A stretch of DNA of 64,000 nucleotides from CAZLCK01 sp964558235 (lineage in GTDB: Bacteria > Actinomycetota > Coriobacteriia > Coriobacteriales > CADBOM01): positions 14,583-78,582 of the forward strand of contig CAZLCK010000002.1 of assembly GCA_964558235.1 (NCBI GenBank), in the 5' to 3' direction. The notes under the pieces are model-generated. The model searched no databases and was not told the DNA's origin. It was given only the letters and a program-made list of their open reading frames with translations. The position numbers were made by a program, and so were the translations under genes. Below, in pieces: positions 17,404 through 27,690 of the stretch (the first letter of the stretch is position 1; the number at the start of each line of letters is the position of its first letter).

Positions 17404-17931
17404 TTACTCGACCCAGTTAACCTTGATGTTCTGTTTGATCTCTCGCTCAGAAAACTCATTAGCAGAAATTCCAATGCCAATAGATGACAAAATGGTGTAG
17501 CCCTTTGGGATATTTAGACGCTCAATAAGCTCTGGTTGCTCTTTTAGCTTCTTTATATATCCCCAAAGGAAAATGCTTCCAAGACCCATATCGGTTGCTT
17601 GCAAAAGCATATTTTCAATAGCGCATCCAATATTGCAATATTCAATGCTGTCCTCAGATGGACCAGTAGCACTCAAAATGATTAGTGCAGAAACGCCGTA
17701 GGTTGGATCTCCCAGCGTTCCATCTTTTTTAGGGAACATACAAGATGAACGGATATCATCTAGCAATTGTTTATTGCTCACTACAGTTATGTGAGTCTTC
17801 GTGTAATCCGCGAGGGCGGTAGGTGCAATCTGAGCAGCATCAACGATCTTTTGTAATTGTTCTTTTGTTACTTCACCATTTAAATATGATCTGCATGAAA
17901 CACGTCGTTTTAGGACTTTTTCAAATTCCAT
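17404..17931 (-). CDS. Nitroreductase-family FMN oxidoreductase
   Basis: A 175-residue protein of the nitroreductase fold. The N-terminus has FEKVLKRRVSCRSYLNGEVTKEQL with the Arg cluster that contacts FMN phosphate. AAQIAPTALADYTKTHITVV and GCAIENMLLQATDMGLGSIFLWGY are the conserved dimer and flavin regions. The substrate is unknown; family members reduce nitro groups, quinones or flavins with NAD(P)H. GGGAGCG precedes the ATG. It lies 85 bases downstream of the FAD flavoprotein gene on the same strand, so the two may be co-transcribed. Confidence 0.85.
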   Translation of the reverse strand: MEFEKVLKRRVSCRSYLNGEVTKEQLQKIVDAAQIAPTALADYTKTHITVVSNKQLLDDIRSSCMFPKKDGTLGDPTYGVSALIILSATGPSEDSIEYCNIGCAIENMLLQATDMGLGSIFLWGYIKKLKEQPELIERLNIPKGYTILSSIGIGISANEFSEREIKQNIKVNWVE

Positions 17932-18016
17932 AATTCGCTCCCATTGTATATTTCTGTTTCACTTGGCCAATTGCTCTTTCGGGCTTAATTCTAGTCTCTA
18001 ATTGTTAGGAGTAACT

Positions 18017-19642
18017 TTAATTATTTGGAGTAACGCCTAAAATCTCTTCAACCATTAAAATTGGTAGGGTAATACAGGTCATTCCAATGCTCATTCCACA
18101 AACACTAAAGTTGTAGATGTTTCCATAGACATCTCCGGTCATAATTCCAACGTTATAAAGTCCAGGAATTGGGTTGTCATTCTCGTCGCAGACCTCATTA
18201 TGTAAGCTAGTACGAAGACCGCCATAGATGCTTAGCCAAGAGCCATCTGTAATAACGTTGTACTTTGCAGCATAGAATGGTGCTTTGCGAATCGGAGCAA
18301 GATGAGCCTTATTCTTGTGGTATTCCTCATCAATTCCGGTGTCACAATAATGGTTGTAGCGTTCGATTGTCGATAGAGCATTATCGACATCGATGCCCCC
18401 TATCTGCTCAAGAGCCTCTCTTAGGGTATCTGCTTTTACGAATGTCCCCTTTTCAACTTCAGCCTCAATCTGGCGGACAATCTCCTCTGGTGGCCATGGC
18501 TTTGGACCGTTGTCACCCTCGTAGCTAACTCCAAAGTCTTCCCATTCATCATAGAAGTATGGGTAGTCAGCATCCCAAACATAGAAGATATTTTGATTTG
18601 GCTGATAAAGATCCATCCATGCACCATAGGCGCAGGTTGTATCTTCATTCATGAAGCGGTCGCCGCGCTCGTTTAGATTGATTCCTTGGAAGTTACTCAT
18701 AGATTGCTGATGGGGGACAGGTCCGAGTAGGTCTAATTGTGGAACATTTGGATATGTACGTTGCCAAGCAGCTCCAGCCCAAAGACCCATCTTTTGACCA
18801 TCGCCAGTCATAACACCGCCAAAAACAAGCTCGTTATCGTAGTTCTTTGGGTTCTTTCCGTAGTATTGAACAACCTCTGGGGAATATTTAGCAACCATGT
18901 CTATGTCATTGGAAAAATCTCCAGTAGCAAGAACAACAGCCTTATGTCCGATGTACTTTACATAGGAGTCATCTTCGCGCTGTGCGACTGCTCCTATAAC
19001 ACGGCCAGAGTCATCTTTCACTAGGTATTTAGCAACAACCTTATAATCGATCTTCACTCCATTTTCGATAGCTTTTTTCTCTAAAACCTTCATCACAAGA
19101 CGCTGTCCAGCCTTTGCTCCATTTGTAATTCCATCTCCTATCCATCCATGCGAAGAAGGAACTTGAGTGTAAGCGCCATCAACGTCTCTAAATGGGGCTT
19201 CTAGAGTTGTCTCATACCCAGCCTCTTCCATCATATCGATAAGCCAGTCCATGGTTCTAGCCGAGTTATCAATCCATCTCCACCACTTTGCAACATCCAC
19301 ACGTCCACCATTGTTGGCAATTTCTTGTTTAATGCGAGCTTTTTCAGACTCACCATCAAATGTTATTCCACGGCGTTTTTGAACCTTTGTACCCCAGCCG
19401 CAGTTTGATCCACCTCTGCTAATTGGGCGAGAACTTGCAGCAAAAAGTCTTACATCTGCACCAAGTTCACTAGCTTTTGTCGCTGTGACAAATCCAGAGA
19501 CACCACCTCCGATAACTAAAATTTCAGACTCGAATGTTTCGACGATTTGACTTTCTGGAACTTCGGCTGGAGGAATCTCAAAATTCCATTTGGTATTGCG
19601 ATACTTTTCGGCGTCCAAAATAAATTCATTGTTTTGAGACAT
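18017..19642 (-). CDS. FAD-dependent oxidoreductase, fumarate reductase/succinate dehydrogenase flavoprotein family
   Basis: About 541 residues. The FAD-binding motif is ILVIGGGVSGFVTATKASE near residue 40, and SRGGSNCGWGTK follows, where FRD/SDH-type proteins have their His/Ser-Gly-Gly flavin loop. The C-terminal end has YNVGIMTGDVYGNIYNFSVCG, the second flavin contact. No signal peptide, FMN-binding domain or heme motif is present, so this is a soluble single-domain form. The start ATG at 19642 has AGGAG 8 bases upstream; the ATG at 19648 is too close to it. Anaerobes such as Eggerthella carry many such orphan reductases with different substrates. The substrate here cannot be named. Confidence 0.82.
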   Translation of the reverse strand: MSQNNEFILDAEKYRNTKWNFEIPPAEVPESQIVETFESEILVIGGGVSGFVTATKASELGADVRLFAASSRPISRGGSNCGWGTKVQKRRGITFDGESEKARIKQEIANNGGRVDVAKWWRWIDNSARTMDWLIDMMEEAGYETTLEAPFRDVDGAYTQVPSSHGWIGDGITNGAKAGQRLVMKVLEKKAIENGVKIDYKVVAKYLVKDDSGRVIGAVAQREDDSYVKYIGHKAVVLATGDFSNDIDMVAKYSPEVVQYYGKNPKNYDNELVFGGVMTGDGQKMGLWAGAAWQRTYPNVPQLDLLGPVPHQQSMSNFQGINLNERGDRFMNEDTTCAYGAWMDLYQPNQNIFYVWDADYPYFYDEWEDFGVSYEGDNGPKPWPPEEIVRQIEAEVEKGTFVKADTLREALEQIGGIDVDNALSTIERYNHYCDTGIDEEYHKNKAHLAPIRKAPFYAAKYNVITDGSWLSIYGGLRTSLHNEVCDENDNPIPGLYNVGIMTGDVYGNIYNFSVCGMSIGMTCITLPILMVEEILGVTPNN

Positions 19643-19845
19643 GACCATTTCTCCTATTGATCGAACTTGCTCAACAAAACTTTTAGCACTTAGTAAACGA
19701 ATTAACTAAAGTTCAAATCTGTCTAATTTCAAACACTTATTAGATTATACTGTCCGCCGCTTGTGTTTGTAGAATGTAATTAAATAACTATTGATTTTGT
19801 TAATATGTAGATTAGTAGAATTTATTGAGGAAGAGAGGCTAATAA

Positions 19846-21360
19846 ATGGCGTATTTTTATCCGGAAACTGCCCATACTTTTAACGAGTATTTATTAGTTC
19901 CAGGATATTCGTCGGCTGAGTGTATTCCAGATAAAGTGAGTCTCAAAACACCACTTGTAAAATTTAAAAAAGGACAAGAAAGTCCTATTAGTCTTTCTAT
20001 TCCTTTAACTTCTGCAATCATGCAATCTGTATCCGATGACAAGATGGCAATTGCATTAGCTACCGAAGGCGGCTTGTCATTTATTTACGGATCTCAAACT
20101 ATTGAATCTGAAGCCGCAATGATTGCTAGGGTCAAGGATTATAAAGCTGGTTTTGTTGAGAGTGATTCCAACATTTCACCAGATATGACTTTGGCAGATG
20201 TCGTTGAACTCAAAAGGCAATCGGGGCATTCTACCATGCCTGTTACAGAGGATGGAAGTGCTCATGGCAAGATTGTTGGAATCGTAACTAGTCGAGATTA
20301 TAGACTTTCTAGAATGTCTTTGGATACTAAAGTCGTTGACTTTATGACTCCGCGTGAAAAGCTCATTGTAGCTGGTAAAGACACAACTTTATCCGAGGCT
20401 AATGACATTATTTGGGATCATCGAATAAATGCTTTACCAGTCGTTGATGAAGATGACAGGCTTTTGTCGATGGTCTTTCGCAAAGATTATGATTCTCACA
20501 AAGAAAATCCAAATGAGCTACTAGATTCTCAAAAACGCTACATGGTTGGCGCTGGAATTAATACTCGTGATTACAAAGAACGCGTTCCTGCTTTAATTGA
20601 AGCTGGGGCTGATGTTTTGTGCATCGACTCCTCTGAAGGCTTTACTGAATGGCAAAAAAATACTCTATCTTGGATTAGAGATAATTATGGCGACGATATT
20701 AAGGTCGGAGCTGGCAATATTGTTGATGCTGAGGGCTTTCGTTTCTTAGCAGATTGTGGAGCTGACTTCATAAAGGTTGGAATTGGTGGCGGTTCCATTT
20801 GTATCACGCGTGAACAAAAGGGTATTGGACGTGGTCAGGCAACCTCTCTTATCGATGTTGCCCATGAACGTGATAAGTACTTTGAAGAAAAAGGCGTTTA
20901 TATTCCAGTTTGTTCTGATGGTGGTGTGGTTTATGACCATCACATGACACTCGCTTTAGCAATGGGCGCAGACTTTTTGATGTTAGGTCGTTATTTTGCA
21001 AGATTTGATGAGAGCCCAACTGCAAGAGTTTCAATCAATGGGAGCTATATGAAGGAATACTGGGGTGAGGGTTCTGCTCGCGCTCGCAATTGGCAAAGAT
21101 ATGACATGGGCGGAAAGAAGGGTCTTTCTTTTGAAGAGGGAGTTGACTCTTATGTGCCTTATGCTGGATCGCTTAAAGATAATGTCTCTCAGACTTTAAT
21201 TAAGATGCGTTCTACAATGTGCAATTGTGGAGCACTTTCTATTCCAGAGTTTCAACAAAAAGCAAAAATTACGCTGGTAAGTTCAACATCGATAATTGAG
21301 GGCGGAGCACACGATGTTTTGCTAAAAGACTCCGCTTCTGCTACTGGCGCATCATTTTAA
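19846..21360 (+). CDS. guaB: IMP dehydrogenase
   Basis: A 504-residue TIM-barrel enzyme that oxidises IMP to XMP with NAD, the first step to GTP. Residues of about 95-220 form a pair of CBS domains ([13 protein letters not shown]...[25 protein letters not shown]). The active-site loop is [21 protein letters not shown] with Cys319. [28 protein letters not shown] and the flap region follow. The protein is more divergent than usual: the N-terminus starts [20 protein letters not shown], and the C-terminus ends soon after the flap. GAGGAAGAGAGG precedes the ATG. leuS follows after 25 bases. Confidence 0.9.
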   Translation: MAYFYPETAHTFNEYLLVPGYSSAECIPDKVSLKTPLVKFKKGQESPISLSIPLTSAIMQSVSDDKMAIALATEGGLSFIYGSQTIESEAAMIARVKDYKAGFVESDSNISPDMTLADVVELKRQSGHSTMPVTEDGSAHGKIVGIVTSRDYRLSRMSLDTKVVDFMTPREKLIVAGKDTTLSEANDIIWDHRINALPVVDEDDRLLSMVFRKDYDSHKENPNELLDSQKRYMVGAGINTRDYKERVPALIEAGADVLCIDSSEGFTEWQKNTLSWIRDNYGDDIKVGAGNIVDAEGFRFLADCGADFIKVGIGGGSICITREQKGIGRGQATSLIDVAHERDKYFEEKGVYIPVCSDGGVVYDHHMTLALAMGADFLMLGRYFARFDESPTARVSINGSYMKEYWGEGSARARNWQRYDMGGKKGLSFEEGVDSYVPYAGSLKDNVSQTLIKMRSTMCNCGALSIPEFQQKAKITLVSSTSIIEGGAHDVLLKDSASATGASF

Positions 21361-21385
21361 TCAAGACTAAAGGAGCACATAAAAG

Positions 21386-23935
21386 TTGATCGAAGAATAT
21401 AACCCTAGATCGATTGAGCCAAAGTGGCAAAAGATCTGGGAAGAATCTGGTGAGTTTAAAGTAGATGAAAACTCCGATAAACCCAAGATGTATGTCTTGG
21501 AGATGTTTCCATATCCATCTGGTGATATTCATATGGGGCATGTGCGCAACTATACAATTGGTGATGTGATTGCGCGCTATTCCAAGATGCAAGGATATGA
21601 TGTTTTACATCCAATTGGTTGGGATGCCTTTGGACTACCTGCAGAAAATGCTGCTATTAAGCACAATTCTCATCCAGCAAATTGGACTTATTCCAATATT
21701 GAAACCCAAAAGAACTCTTTTAGACGTATGGGATTTTCGTATGATTGGGATAGAACTGTTGTAACTTGTGATGCCGATTACTATCGCTGGGGGCAATGGA
21801 TTTTCTTAAAACTCTACGAGATGGGTCTTGTTGAAAGAAAGAGTTCACCTGTCAATTGGTGTCCTGGGTGCAAGACCGTTTTAGCTAATGAGCAAGTGTT
21901 GGATGGGGGAGCTTGTTGGAGATGCGATTCTGTTGTTGAAAAGCGTGAGCTAGAACAATGGTACTTTAAAATTACCAATTATTCTCAAGAGCTTCTAGAT
22001 GATTTGCAAAAGCTAAAAGGCTGGCCTACACGAGTTAAGCAGATGCAAGAGAATTGGATCGGAAGATCTGAGGGTGCTGAGGTTGACTTTACGCTATGTG
22101 ATTCAAATGGTGAGATAACTGAGCAAAAGATCACTGTATTTACAACAAGAGCTGACACCTTGTTTGGATGTACATTCTTTTTGTTAGCGCCGGAACATCC
22201 ATTAGTTCATGAGCTCGTTTGTGGTACTGAATATGAGCAAGATGTAAATGAAGTAATTGAGATTGCCAGAAAATCCAGTGCTGTTGAAAGATCTTTAGGA
22301 AATCGTGAAAAGCATGGTGCCTTTACTGGAAGATATGTTGTTAATCCTGTAAACAATGAGAAAGTTCCTGTTTGGATTAGCGATTACGTCATGATGGACT
22401 ATGGAACTGGCGCTGTTATGGCCGTTCCTTCTGGAGATCAGCGCGACTTCGAATTTGCTCGTAAATATAACCTTCCAATTATTCCAGTTGTTTTGCCTAA
22501 GGGTGATCCTTTGTTCGCGCAACTAAAGGATGAAAAGGGTAGGGTAGTCACAAACGTCGATTGGGATCAGGCCTTTGACTGCGAAGGTTATATGGTTCAA
22601 TCTGGCGATTTTACTGGACTTAAAGGTGGCAAAGGCTCTGAAGGATTTAATGCTGTAGTTAATTATTTAGAGGAATGCGGTACAGGACGTAAAGCTATTA
22701 CCTACCGTTTGCGTGATTGGCTTATTTCGCGCCAGCGTTATTGGGGAAATCCAATTCCTATGATTCATTGCGACCATTGCGGAATCGTTCCTGTCGCAGA
22801 AAGTGACTTGCCAGTTTTGTTACCTATGGATGTAGATGTTTCTTCTGGTAAGTCAGTCAAAGATATTCCAGATTTTTATAACGTTAAGTGTCCAAAGTGT
22901 GGGGCGGATGCTCATAGAGAGACCGACACAATGGACACCTTTACGTGTTCTTCTTGGTATTACTTGCGTTATGCCGACCCTCATAATGACAAGCTTCCGT
23001 TTGATAAGGAAAAAGTTGACAGATGGCTTCCAACCGACCAATACATTGGTGGTATAGAGCATGCAATTTTGCACCTTTTATATTCGCGCTTCTTTGTGAA
23101 GGCTCTGCGCGATGCTGGACTTTTGAGTTTTGATGAGCCATTTGAAAATCTACTAACACAGGGTATGGTAAAGCTTGATGGTGCAGTTATGTCTAAATCT
23201 TTGGGGAACGTAATTGCTCCAGAAGACATGATAGAAAAATACGGCGTGGATGCGCTGCGTGCTTTTATCTTGTTTATGGCTCCTCCTGACAAGGATTTAG
23301 AATGGTCAAATGAAGGTCTTGAAGGCATTTGGCGCTTTATGAATAGAGTTTGGCGCATGGTTCATATTCTCTATGGAGAAAATGATGACCAGGTTGATCA
23401 AAACATCATTAGAGATATTACTGATTCTGAGCTTGAAAAGGCCAATAAGGATCTTACTCGAGAACTCCATCGTGTTATTGGGAAGTTTACTGACGATATG
23501 GATCGCAGAAACTTCAATACTGCAATTGCTGCACTTATGGAGCTAGTCAACAAAACTACTAACTATCTTCATATTTCTGAAGAATATAGAGATGTAGAAC
23601 TTTGTAAGCACGTTGGCAAAACTATAGTCGAGCTTTTTTCTCCAATTGCACCTCATTTTTGTGAAGAGCTCTATCATAGTGTGATCGGTGGAACTGGCTC
23701 TATTAATGATGTTGATTGGCCAGTTTATGATCCTGACCTTGCGAGGGCAGATGAGGTTGAAATTGCTATTCAGGTCAATGGCAAGATTAAAGCCAGAATT
23801 GATGTAGCAGCTGATACCAGTGAGAATGATGTCAAGGCCTTAGCTCAAGAAAGCGTTGCTGGCGCTTTGGAAGGTAAAGAGATTAAGAAGATCATCTATG
23901 TTGCTGGCAAGCTTGTAAATATTGTTGCTAAGTAG
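21386..23935 (+). CDS. leuS: Leucine--tRNA ligase
   Basis: An 849-residue class I synthetase that charges tRNA-Leu in the cytoplasm. The HIGH motif is HMGH at residues 49-52 ([16 protein letters not shown]). The CP1 editing domain is present, with [20 protein letters not shown] and [28 protein letters not shown] is the leucine-specific segment. The KMSKS loop reads VMSKS at 601-605, so the first Lys is Val while the catalytic second Lys is kept. The start is TTG at 21386 with AAGGAG about 10 bases upstream; no in-frame ATG fits the conserved N-terminus. Co-transcription with guaB is likely. Confidence 0.97.
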   Translation: MIEEYNPRSIEPKWQKIWEESGEFKVDENSDKPKMYVLEMFPYPSGDIHMGHVRNYTIGDVIARYSKMQGYDVLHPIGWDAFGLPAENAAIKHNSHPANWTYSNIETQKNSFRRMGFSYDWDRTVVTCDADYYRWGQWIFLKLYEMGLVERKSSPVNWCPGCKTVLANEQVLDGGACWRCDSVVEKRELEQWYFKITNYSQELLDDLQKLKGWPTRVKQMQENWIGRSEGAEVDFTLCDSNGEITEQKITVFTTRADTLFGCTFFLLAPEHPLVHELVCGTEYEQDVNEVIEIARKSSAVERSLGNREKHGAFTGRYVVNPVNNEKVPVWISDYVMMDYGTGAVMAVPSGDQRDFEFARKYNLPIIPVVLPKGDPLFAQLKDEKGRVVTNVDWDQAFDCEGYMVQSGDFTGLKGGKGSEGFNAVVNYLEECGTGRKAITYRLRDWLISRQRYWGNPIPMIHCDHCGIVPVAESDLPVLLPMDVDVSSGKSVKDIPDFYNVKCPKCGADAHRETDTMDTFTCSSWYYLRYADPHNDKLPFDKEKVDRWLPTDQYIGGIEHAILHLLYSRFFVKALRDAGLLSFDEPFENLLTQGMVKLDGAVMSKSLGNVIAPEDMIEKYGVDALRAFILFMAPPDKDLEWSNEGLEGIWRFMNRVWRMVHILYGENDDQVDQNIIRDITDSELEKANKDLTRELHRVIGKFTDDMDRRNFNTAIAALMELVNKTTNYLHISEEYRDVELCKHVGKTIVELFSPIAPHFCEELYHSVIGGTGSINDVDWPVYDPDLARADEVEIAIQVNGKIKARIDVAADTSENDVKALAQESVAGALEGKEIKKIIYVAGKLVNIVAK

Positions 23936-23965
23936 AGATAAAGGCTTTAAAAGGGGATTAATCTA

Positions 23966-24031
23966 ATGGAGAGTTTATCTGCCTGTAGAGCTATTTTCAT
24001 AACTTTACATAAGATATATTATCAGATTTAA
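23966..24031 (+). CDS. Possible 21-residue peptide ORF after leuS
   Basis: A short ORF begins MESLSACRAIF and ends HKIYYQI. AAGGGGA lies 8 bases before its ATG, a better ribosome site than many real genes here have. It starts 30 bases after leuS. It has one Cys and no recognisable family. It could be a small peptide gene or a chance ORF in an otherwise empty 444-base gap. Confidence 0.25.
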   Translation: MESLSACRAIFITLHKIYYQI

Positions 24032-24132
24032 ATAAAAGATAAGCTTTAAGTAGCCATCGATCCTAAATACTTTTTTAACGATACTTAAGTCATTTAAATG
24101 AGCTATAAGCATTAACAATTTTTACTTTAAAG

Positions 24133-24160
24133 TAACAAGCTTAAAGACATAAGCTTGTTA
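24133..24160. repeat. Perfect 11-bp hairpin
   Basis: TAACAAGCTTA (24133-24143) pairs exactly with TAAGCTTGTTA (24150-24160) across the six-base loop AAGACA. No T-run follows on either strand, so it is not a classic terminator. It may be part of a structured RNA or a protein site. Confidence 0.6.
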
Positions 24161-24229
24161 ACCTTACAAGCTGTTTAAACTGTTCTTCATTATTTGTATG
24201 TATGATGATTTGAATCTAATCAGTAAAAA

Positions 24230-24322
24230 CGATCCACGCCATTGTAGATTTTCATTTTCTTCATAACCTGTATTTCAATTCTCTACGGTTACTTTTATTG
24301 ATGACCTACTTGACGTGGATCG
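24230..24322. repeat. Long-loop inverted repeat CGATCCACG / CGTGGATCG
   Basis: CGATCCACG (24230-24238) is matched perfectly by CGTGGATCG (24314-24322), 75 bases apart. A second pair, GTAGA / TCTAC, lies inside the loop. On the minus strand the distal arm is followed by TTTTT, and on the plus strand by CAATATTCTTTTT. This suggests a bidirectional terminator or the closing stem of a structured RNA of about 90 bases. Confidence 0.45.
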
Positions 24323-24379
24323 CAATATTCTTTTTATAGTTAAAAGCTAGGATATTAAATGCTTTTAAATTTCAGCAGT

Positions 24380-26353
24380 TTAGATTATTGGATCAACTCC
24401 AATGTCCATAGCTGCTTGATAAGCGTTCCAATTTGCTTCACGAATGCTCTTTGAGGCTAGCGCATCGCCAACCAGATAGAATTGCGGAGCACATAGACGC
24501 AAGCTCAAAGCTTCATCGCGCAGAGGACGCATACCCATTGCAGTTGCAACAGTATCGGCCTTGAAGAGCTGTTGAGTTCCATCAGGACCCTCGGCAATAA
24601 CACCTTCTGGTGTAACTTCAATAGCGCGTGTTGATGTATGTACATCGATTCCATATTTTGGATACTGCAAGTTTAAAGCATTTTGCTGAAGAATATTTCC
24701 ACCTGCATTTAAAGCTGGAGCCATCTCCAAAACGGTGCATTTCTTACCTTGCATTCCTAGATAAACGCTGAGCTCGCTACCTACAAGACCGCCACCAAGA
24801 ATGACAACGTTGTCGCCTGCCTTCTCTGGATGTTTATAAAGTTCTTGAGCAGAGATTACATTGTCACCATCAATGCCCGGAATTGGAGCTACAAACTCTT
24901 TAGCTCCTAATGCAACGATAATTGCGTCAGCACCAATCTCATCGCAAATCTCTTGAGTCGCATTGGTATTGAGTCTAATATCAACACCTGCCTCTTCACA
25001 AAGGCGTGCTTGTTGAGCAATGTAATTATCTAGATGCTTTTTAAATGGAACGTCTTTCTCGCATGTCAATACACCACCAAGATGATCGTTCTTTTCGAGC
25101 AAAATAACTTCATGCCCACGCTGAGCAGCGGTAATAGCCGCTGTCATACCTGCGATTCCACCACCGACTACTAGAACTTTCTTTGGCTTAGCTTCAATAC
25201 GCGGATATTTCTGCTCTTCAGCCCAGCCTATTTGCGGATTGATTGCGCATGAATACTCCTCTCCTTGTAAAACATGGGAGAAGCAAGATGAACATCTTAA
25301 ACACTGTCTTATGTGTTCATCGTCTCCATCATGCGCTTTATTTGGTAGATCTGGGTCAGCAGATAGTGCGCGCGCTAGCTCAACAACATCAGCTTTTCCG
25401 CTTGCAATGATCTCTTCCATCATTTCTGGATCAGAAAGCGATCCGACGCAGGCGACAGGTGTATCTACATGCTTTTTAATCTCAGCAGCATATTTAACAT
25501 TAACACCGTCTTCCAAGAACATATTTGGATGAGTGATTGTAAATACTTCATCACGCTCGTGGCATCCAGCAGAAACGTGAATCAAATCTAGATGACCATC
25601 AAGATGCTTTGCAATCTCAACACCATAGTCGAGGTCATATCCACCATCATAGATCTCAGAGCCTGATATACGCATCTCAATTACAAAGTTAGGGCCGCAC
25701 TTCTTACGGATTGCATCGCATACAGCTATCGGGAAGCGCATACGATTTTCCATAGAACCGCCCCACTCATCTTTACGGTCATTTGTTGGATGCATAAACT
25801 GGGTCAGCAACCAACCATGCCCACCATGTAGCGTAACCATGCCAAACCCTAGATGTTTTGCAAGTGCTGCAGCATCAGCGAATTTATTGATTGTACGTTC
25901 GATTATCTCAGGTGGCATCTCCTCGGCAACAACATCGCCTTCATGATGGAAGTTATCGGTTTTTGTTGCAACTGCTCCATAAATCGTATGACCCATGTCA
26001 TAGGAAAGTCTAGCGGAAGAGCCGCAGTGATTTAACTCGATAGAAGGCACAGCACCATGTTTAGAAACACATTTTGCCATCCTATTTAAATGAACACAAT
26101 TCGCGATATTATCCATATGGATATGTGGGCCATTTCCCATTCCTAGTTCGCTATCTACGGTTGCATCTCCATAGCAGACAGCGGCACATCCACCCATAGC
26201 CTTACGCTCATAAAACATCATATTTTCAGGCAAAGGCTGATTTCCATATGTGCTTAAACTAGTTCCTTGTGGTGAAGCAAAAATCCTGTTTTTAAAATAG
26301 GTGTTAGCCAAAATGATAGGCTCAAATAGATGAGGATATTTGAGTTTGTACAT
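24380..26353 (-). CDS. NADH:flavin oxidoreductase / 2,4-dienoyl-CoA or enoate reductase family
   Basis: A 657-residue three-part flavoprotein. Residues 1-350 form an old-yellow-enzyme TIM barrel with FMN (LFEPIILANTYFKNRIFASPQG; HGGHGWLLTQFMHPTNDRKDEWGGS). A [4Fe-4S] Cys cluster follows: CLRCSSCFSHVLQGEEYSC, spacing C-x2-C-x2-C-x11-C. The C-terminal half binds FAD (VLVVGGGIAGMTAAITAAQRG) and NAD(P)H (VVILGGGLVGSELSVYLG). The layout matches DCR-like reductases that take electrons from NADH through FAD and the cluster to FMN, reducing C=C bonds. The substrate is unknown. GAAAGGAG precedes the ATG. The gene lies after the URO-D-like methyltransferase gene, but a strong terminator separates them. 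Confidence 0.9.
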   Translation of the reverse strand: MYKLKYPHLFEPIILANTYFKNRIFASPQGTSLSTYGNQPLPENMMFYERKAMGGCAAVCYGDATVDSELGMGNGPHIHMDNIANCVHLNRMAKCVSKHGAVPSIELNHCGSSARLSYDMGHTIYGAVATKTDNFHHEGDVVAEEMPPEIIERTINKFADAAALAKHLGFGMVTLHGGHGWLLTQFMHPTNDRKDEWGGSMENRMRFPIAVCDAIRKKCGPNFVIEMRISGSEIYDGGYDLDYGVEIAKHLDGHLDLIHVSAGCHERDEVFTITHPNMFLEDGVNVKYAAEIKKHVDTPVACVGSLSDPEMMEEIIASGKADVVELARALSADPDLPNKAHDGDDEHIRQCLRCSSCFSHVLQGEEYSCAINPQIGWAEEQKYPRIEAKPKKVLVVGGGIAGMTAAITAAQRGHEVILLEKNDHLGGVLTCEKDVPFKKHLDNYIAQQARLCEEAGVDIRLNTNATQEICDEIGADAIIVALGAKEFVAPIPGIDGDNVISAQELYKHPEKAGDNVVILGGGLVGSELSVYLGMQGKKCTVLEMAPALNAGGNILQQNALNLQYPKYGIDVHTSTRAIEVTPEGVIAEGPDGTQQLFKADTVATAMGMRPLRDEALSLRLCAPQFYLVGDALASKSIREANWNAYQAAMDIGVDPII

Positions 26354-26390
26354 TCATTCTCCTTTCAAACTTTCCTAATGAGCACACAAA

Positions 26391-26429
26391 AAAGGTGCCT
26401 AGACGGGATATCTCCGCCACGGCACCTTT
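26391..26429 (-). terminator. Intrinsic terminator of the URO-D-like gene
   Basis: AAAGGTGCC (26391-26399) pairs perfectly with GGCACCTTT (26421-26429) around a 21-base loop. Read on the minus strand the stem runs straight into TTTTTTGTGTGC, a textbook rho-independent signal. It should separate this gene from the flavoprotein gene downstream. Confidence 0.85.
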
Positions 26430-26486
26430 GTGGCAAATCTATTATCTAAATACTAACAACTATAACTTAGATTTAACAGTAAAACA

Positions 26487-27530
26487 CTAGTCATAGAAGC
26501 ATCCACCATAGTCATAGACAGCTTTTTCAAGTGTCATTTGCTTACGCATGTTATTTTCGTCACCAATCGGTCCAACAAAGCCTCCACAGAATGCATATCC
26601 ACCATCTGGAGCAAAGGTATCGATGATGTTTTTTACCTCTTCAATGATGGCTTCATCTGGACAATCTGGTTCTAGAAGAATTCCTGATGGATCAAATGCG
26701 CCAACAATAGCAATCTCGCGACCCCACTTCTTCTTAAATCCAACAAGATCGTTCATTGTTTGAGCTGGATCCCATGCAACAACACCAGCCTCATCATGGC
26801 ATATTTCGATGAAGTTTGCAGCTGTACCACAGTTATGGAATTGAATTGGGATATCGTTTTGTAAAGCGATCTCAGCCATACGCTTATAGCATGGCAAGAA
26901 GAAGCGTCTGAACATCTCTTCGCTCATAAATGGGACATTTGCAGAACAGGTATCATCGACCATCCAAAGTGCATCTGGCTTTAAATATTTGAAATACTTT
27001 TCTTCGATGTCGCAGTAGAAGTCCATAATGTACTCAAGTAGAGCTTCAACTTCTTCTGGCTCTTCTGACATTGCAATGAGACCTTCAGTAAAGCCCATGA
27101 AAGATACGAATGTTTGGAATGGGCCTACAAATATATTTTGAGCAACAGCAGTTACATTGCGATCGATCTTCCAAAGTTTTAGATCATCTTTTACCATCTG
27201 CTCCCAGTCTACATCGCTATAATCTGGAGCTTTAATAACGTCACGCCATTTAGTTATGTCATCTAAAATGAAATTATTTGGCTCAGGAAGTTTTGCGCCT
27301 CCAACCTTCTCCTCGCCTACCCACTTTACACCCCAGATGTCAATTCCATCTCCATTAGGATCCATATGGCCGCTTGTTATAGAAGGTCCAACTGGCATTA
27401 GAGGGATAACTTTTTCAAACGACAAAGGCATACCCACCGACCAGATCGGAACCCACTCGGGAATCTCATGTCTGAGCATTCTCATATAGTTTTCGCCAGG
27501 AGTAAGCTTTCGATCTTCAATCTTTGGCAT
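26487..27530 (-). CDS. URO-D superfamily protein, corrinoid-type methyltransferase-like
   Basis: A 347-residue protein of the uroporphyrinogen decarboxylase fold. It is unlikely to make heme, because the heme enzyme's N-terminal PVWxMRQAGR motif is missing. It carries HNCG (in PIQFHNCGTA) and a later FCGG, matching the H-x-C...C zinc site of MtaA/MtbA-type methyltransferases that move methyl groups between corrinoid proteins and thiols. Other family pieces are WMVDDTCSANVPFMSEEMFRRFFLP and GAFDPSG. No corrinoid protein or coenzyme gene lies nearby. AGAGG is 9 bases before the ATG. Possible roles are demethylation of a methoxy or methylamine compound (inference); the substrate is unknown. Confidence 0.75.
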   Translation of the reverse strand: MPKIEDRKLTPGENYMRMLRHEIPEWVPIWSVGMPLSFEKVIPLMPVGPSITSGHMDPNGDGIDIWGVKWVGEEKVGGAKLPEPNNFILDDITKWRDVIKAPDYSDVDWEQMVKDDLKLWKIDRNVTAVAQNIFVGPFQTFVSFMGFTEGLIAMSEEPEEVEALLEYIMDFYCDIEEKYFKYLKPDALWMVDDTCSANVPFMSEEMFRRFFLPCYKRMAEIALQNDIPIQFHNCGTAANFIEICHDEAGVVAWDPAQTMNDLVGFKKKWGREIAIVGAFDPSGILLEPDCPDEAIIEEVKNIIDTFAPDGGYAFCGGFVGPIGDENNMRKQMTLEKAVYDYGGCFYD

Positions 27531-27690
27531 AATGCATAACCTCTTCTCTTATCTAGTTACTTCCATCTCTAAATGATATAAAAACCATTTAAATTTAAAA
27601 GGTATTAAGAAGAAGTTTTTAGTTTTCTTAAAGGATAAAATTTAAAAATGATTAATTTAGGAAAAAGAATAGGTAATAATTTATTAAGAC

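Larger units (their letters stand above)
24032..24379. other. Gene-free stretch between leuS and the enoate-reductase-like gene
   Basis: I see no protein or tRNA gene here. It carries two striking inverted repeats, given as separate entries, and many T-rich runs. It lies between convergent genes, so it may simply hold terminators. An unrecognised structured RNA is possible. Confidence 0.4.
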
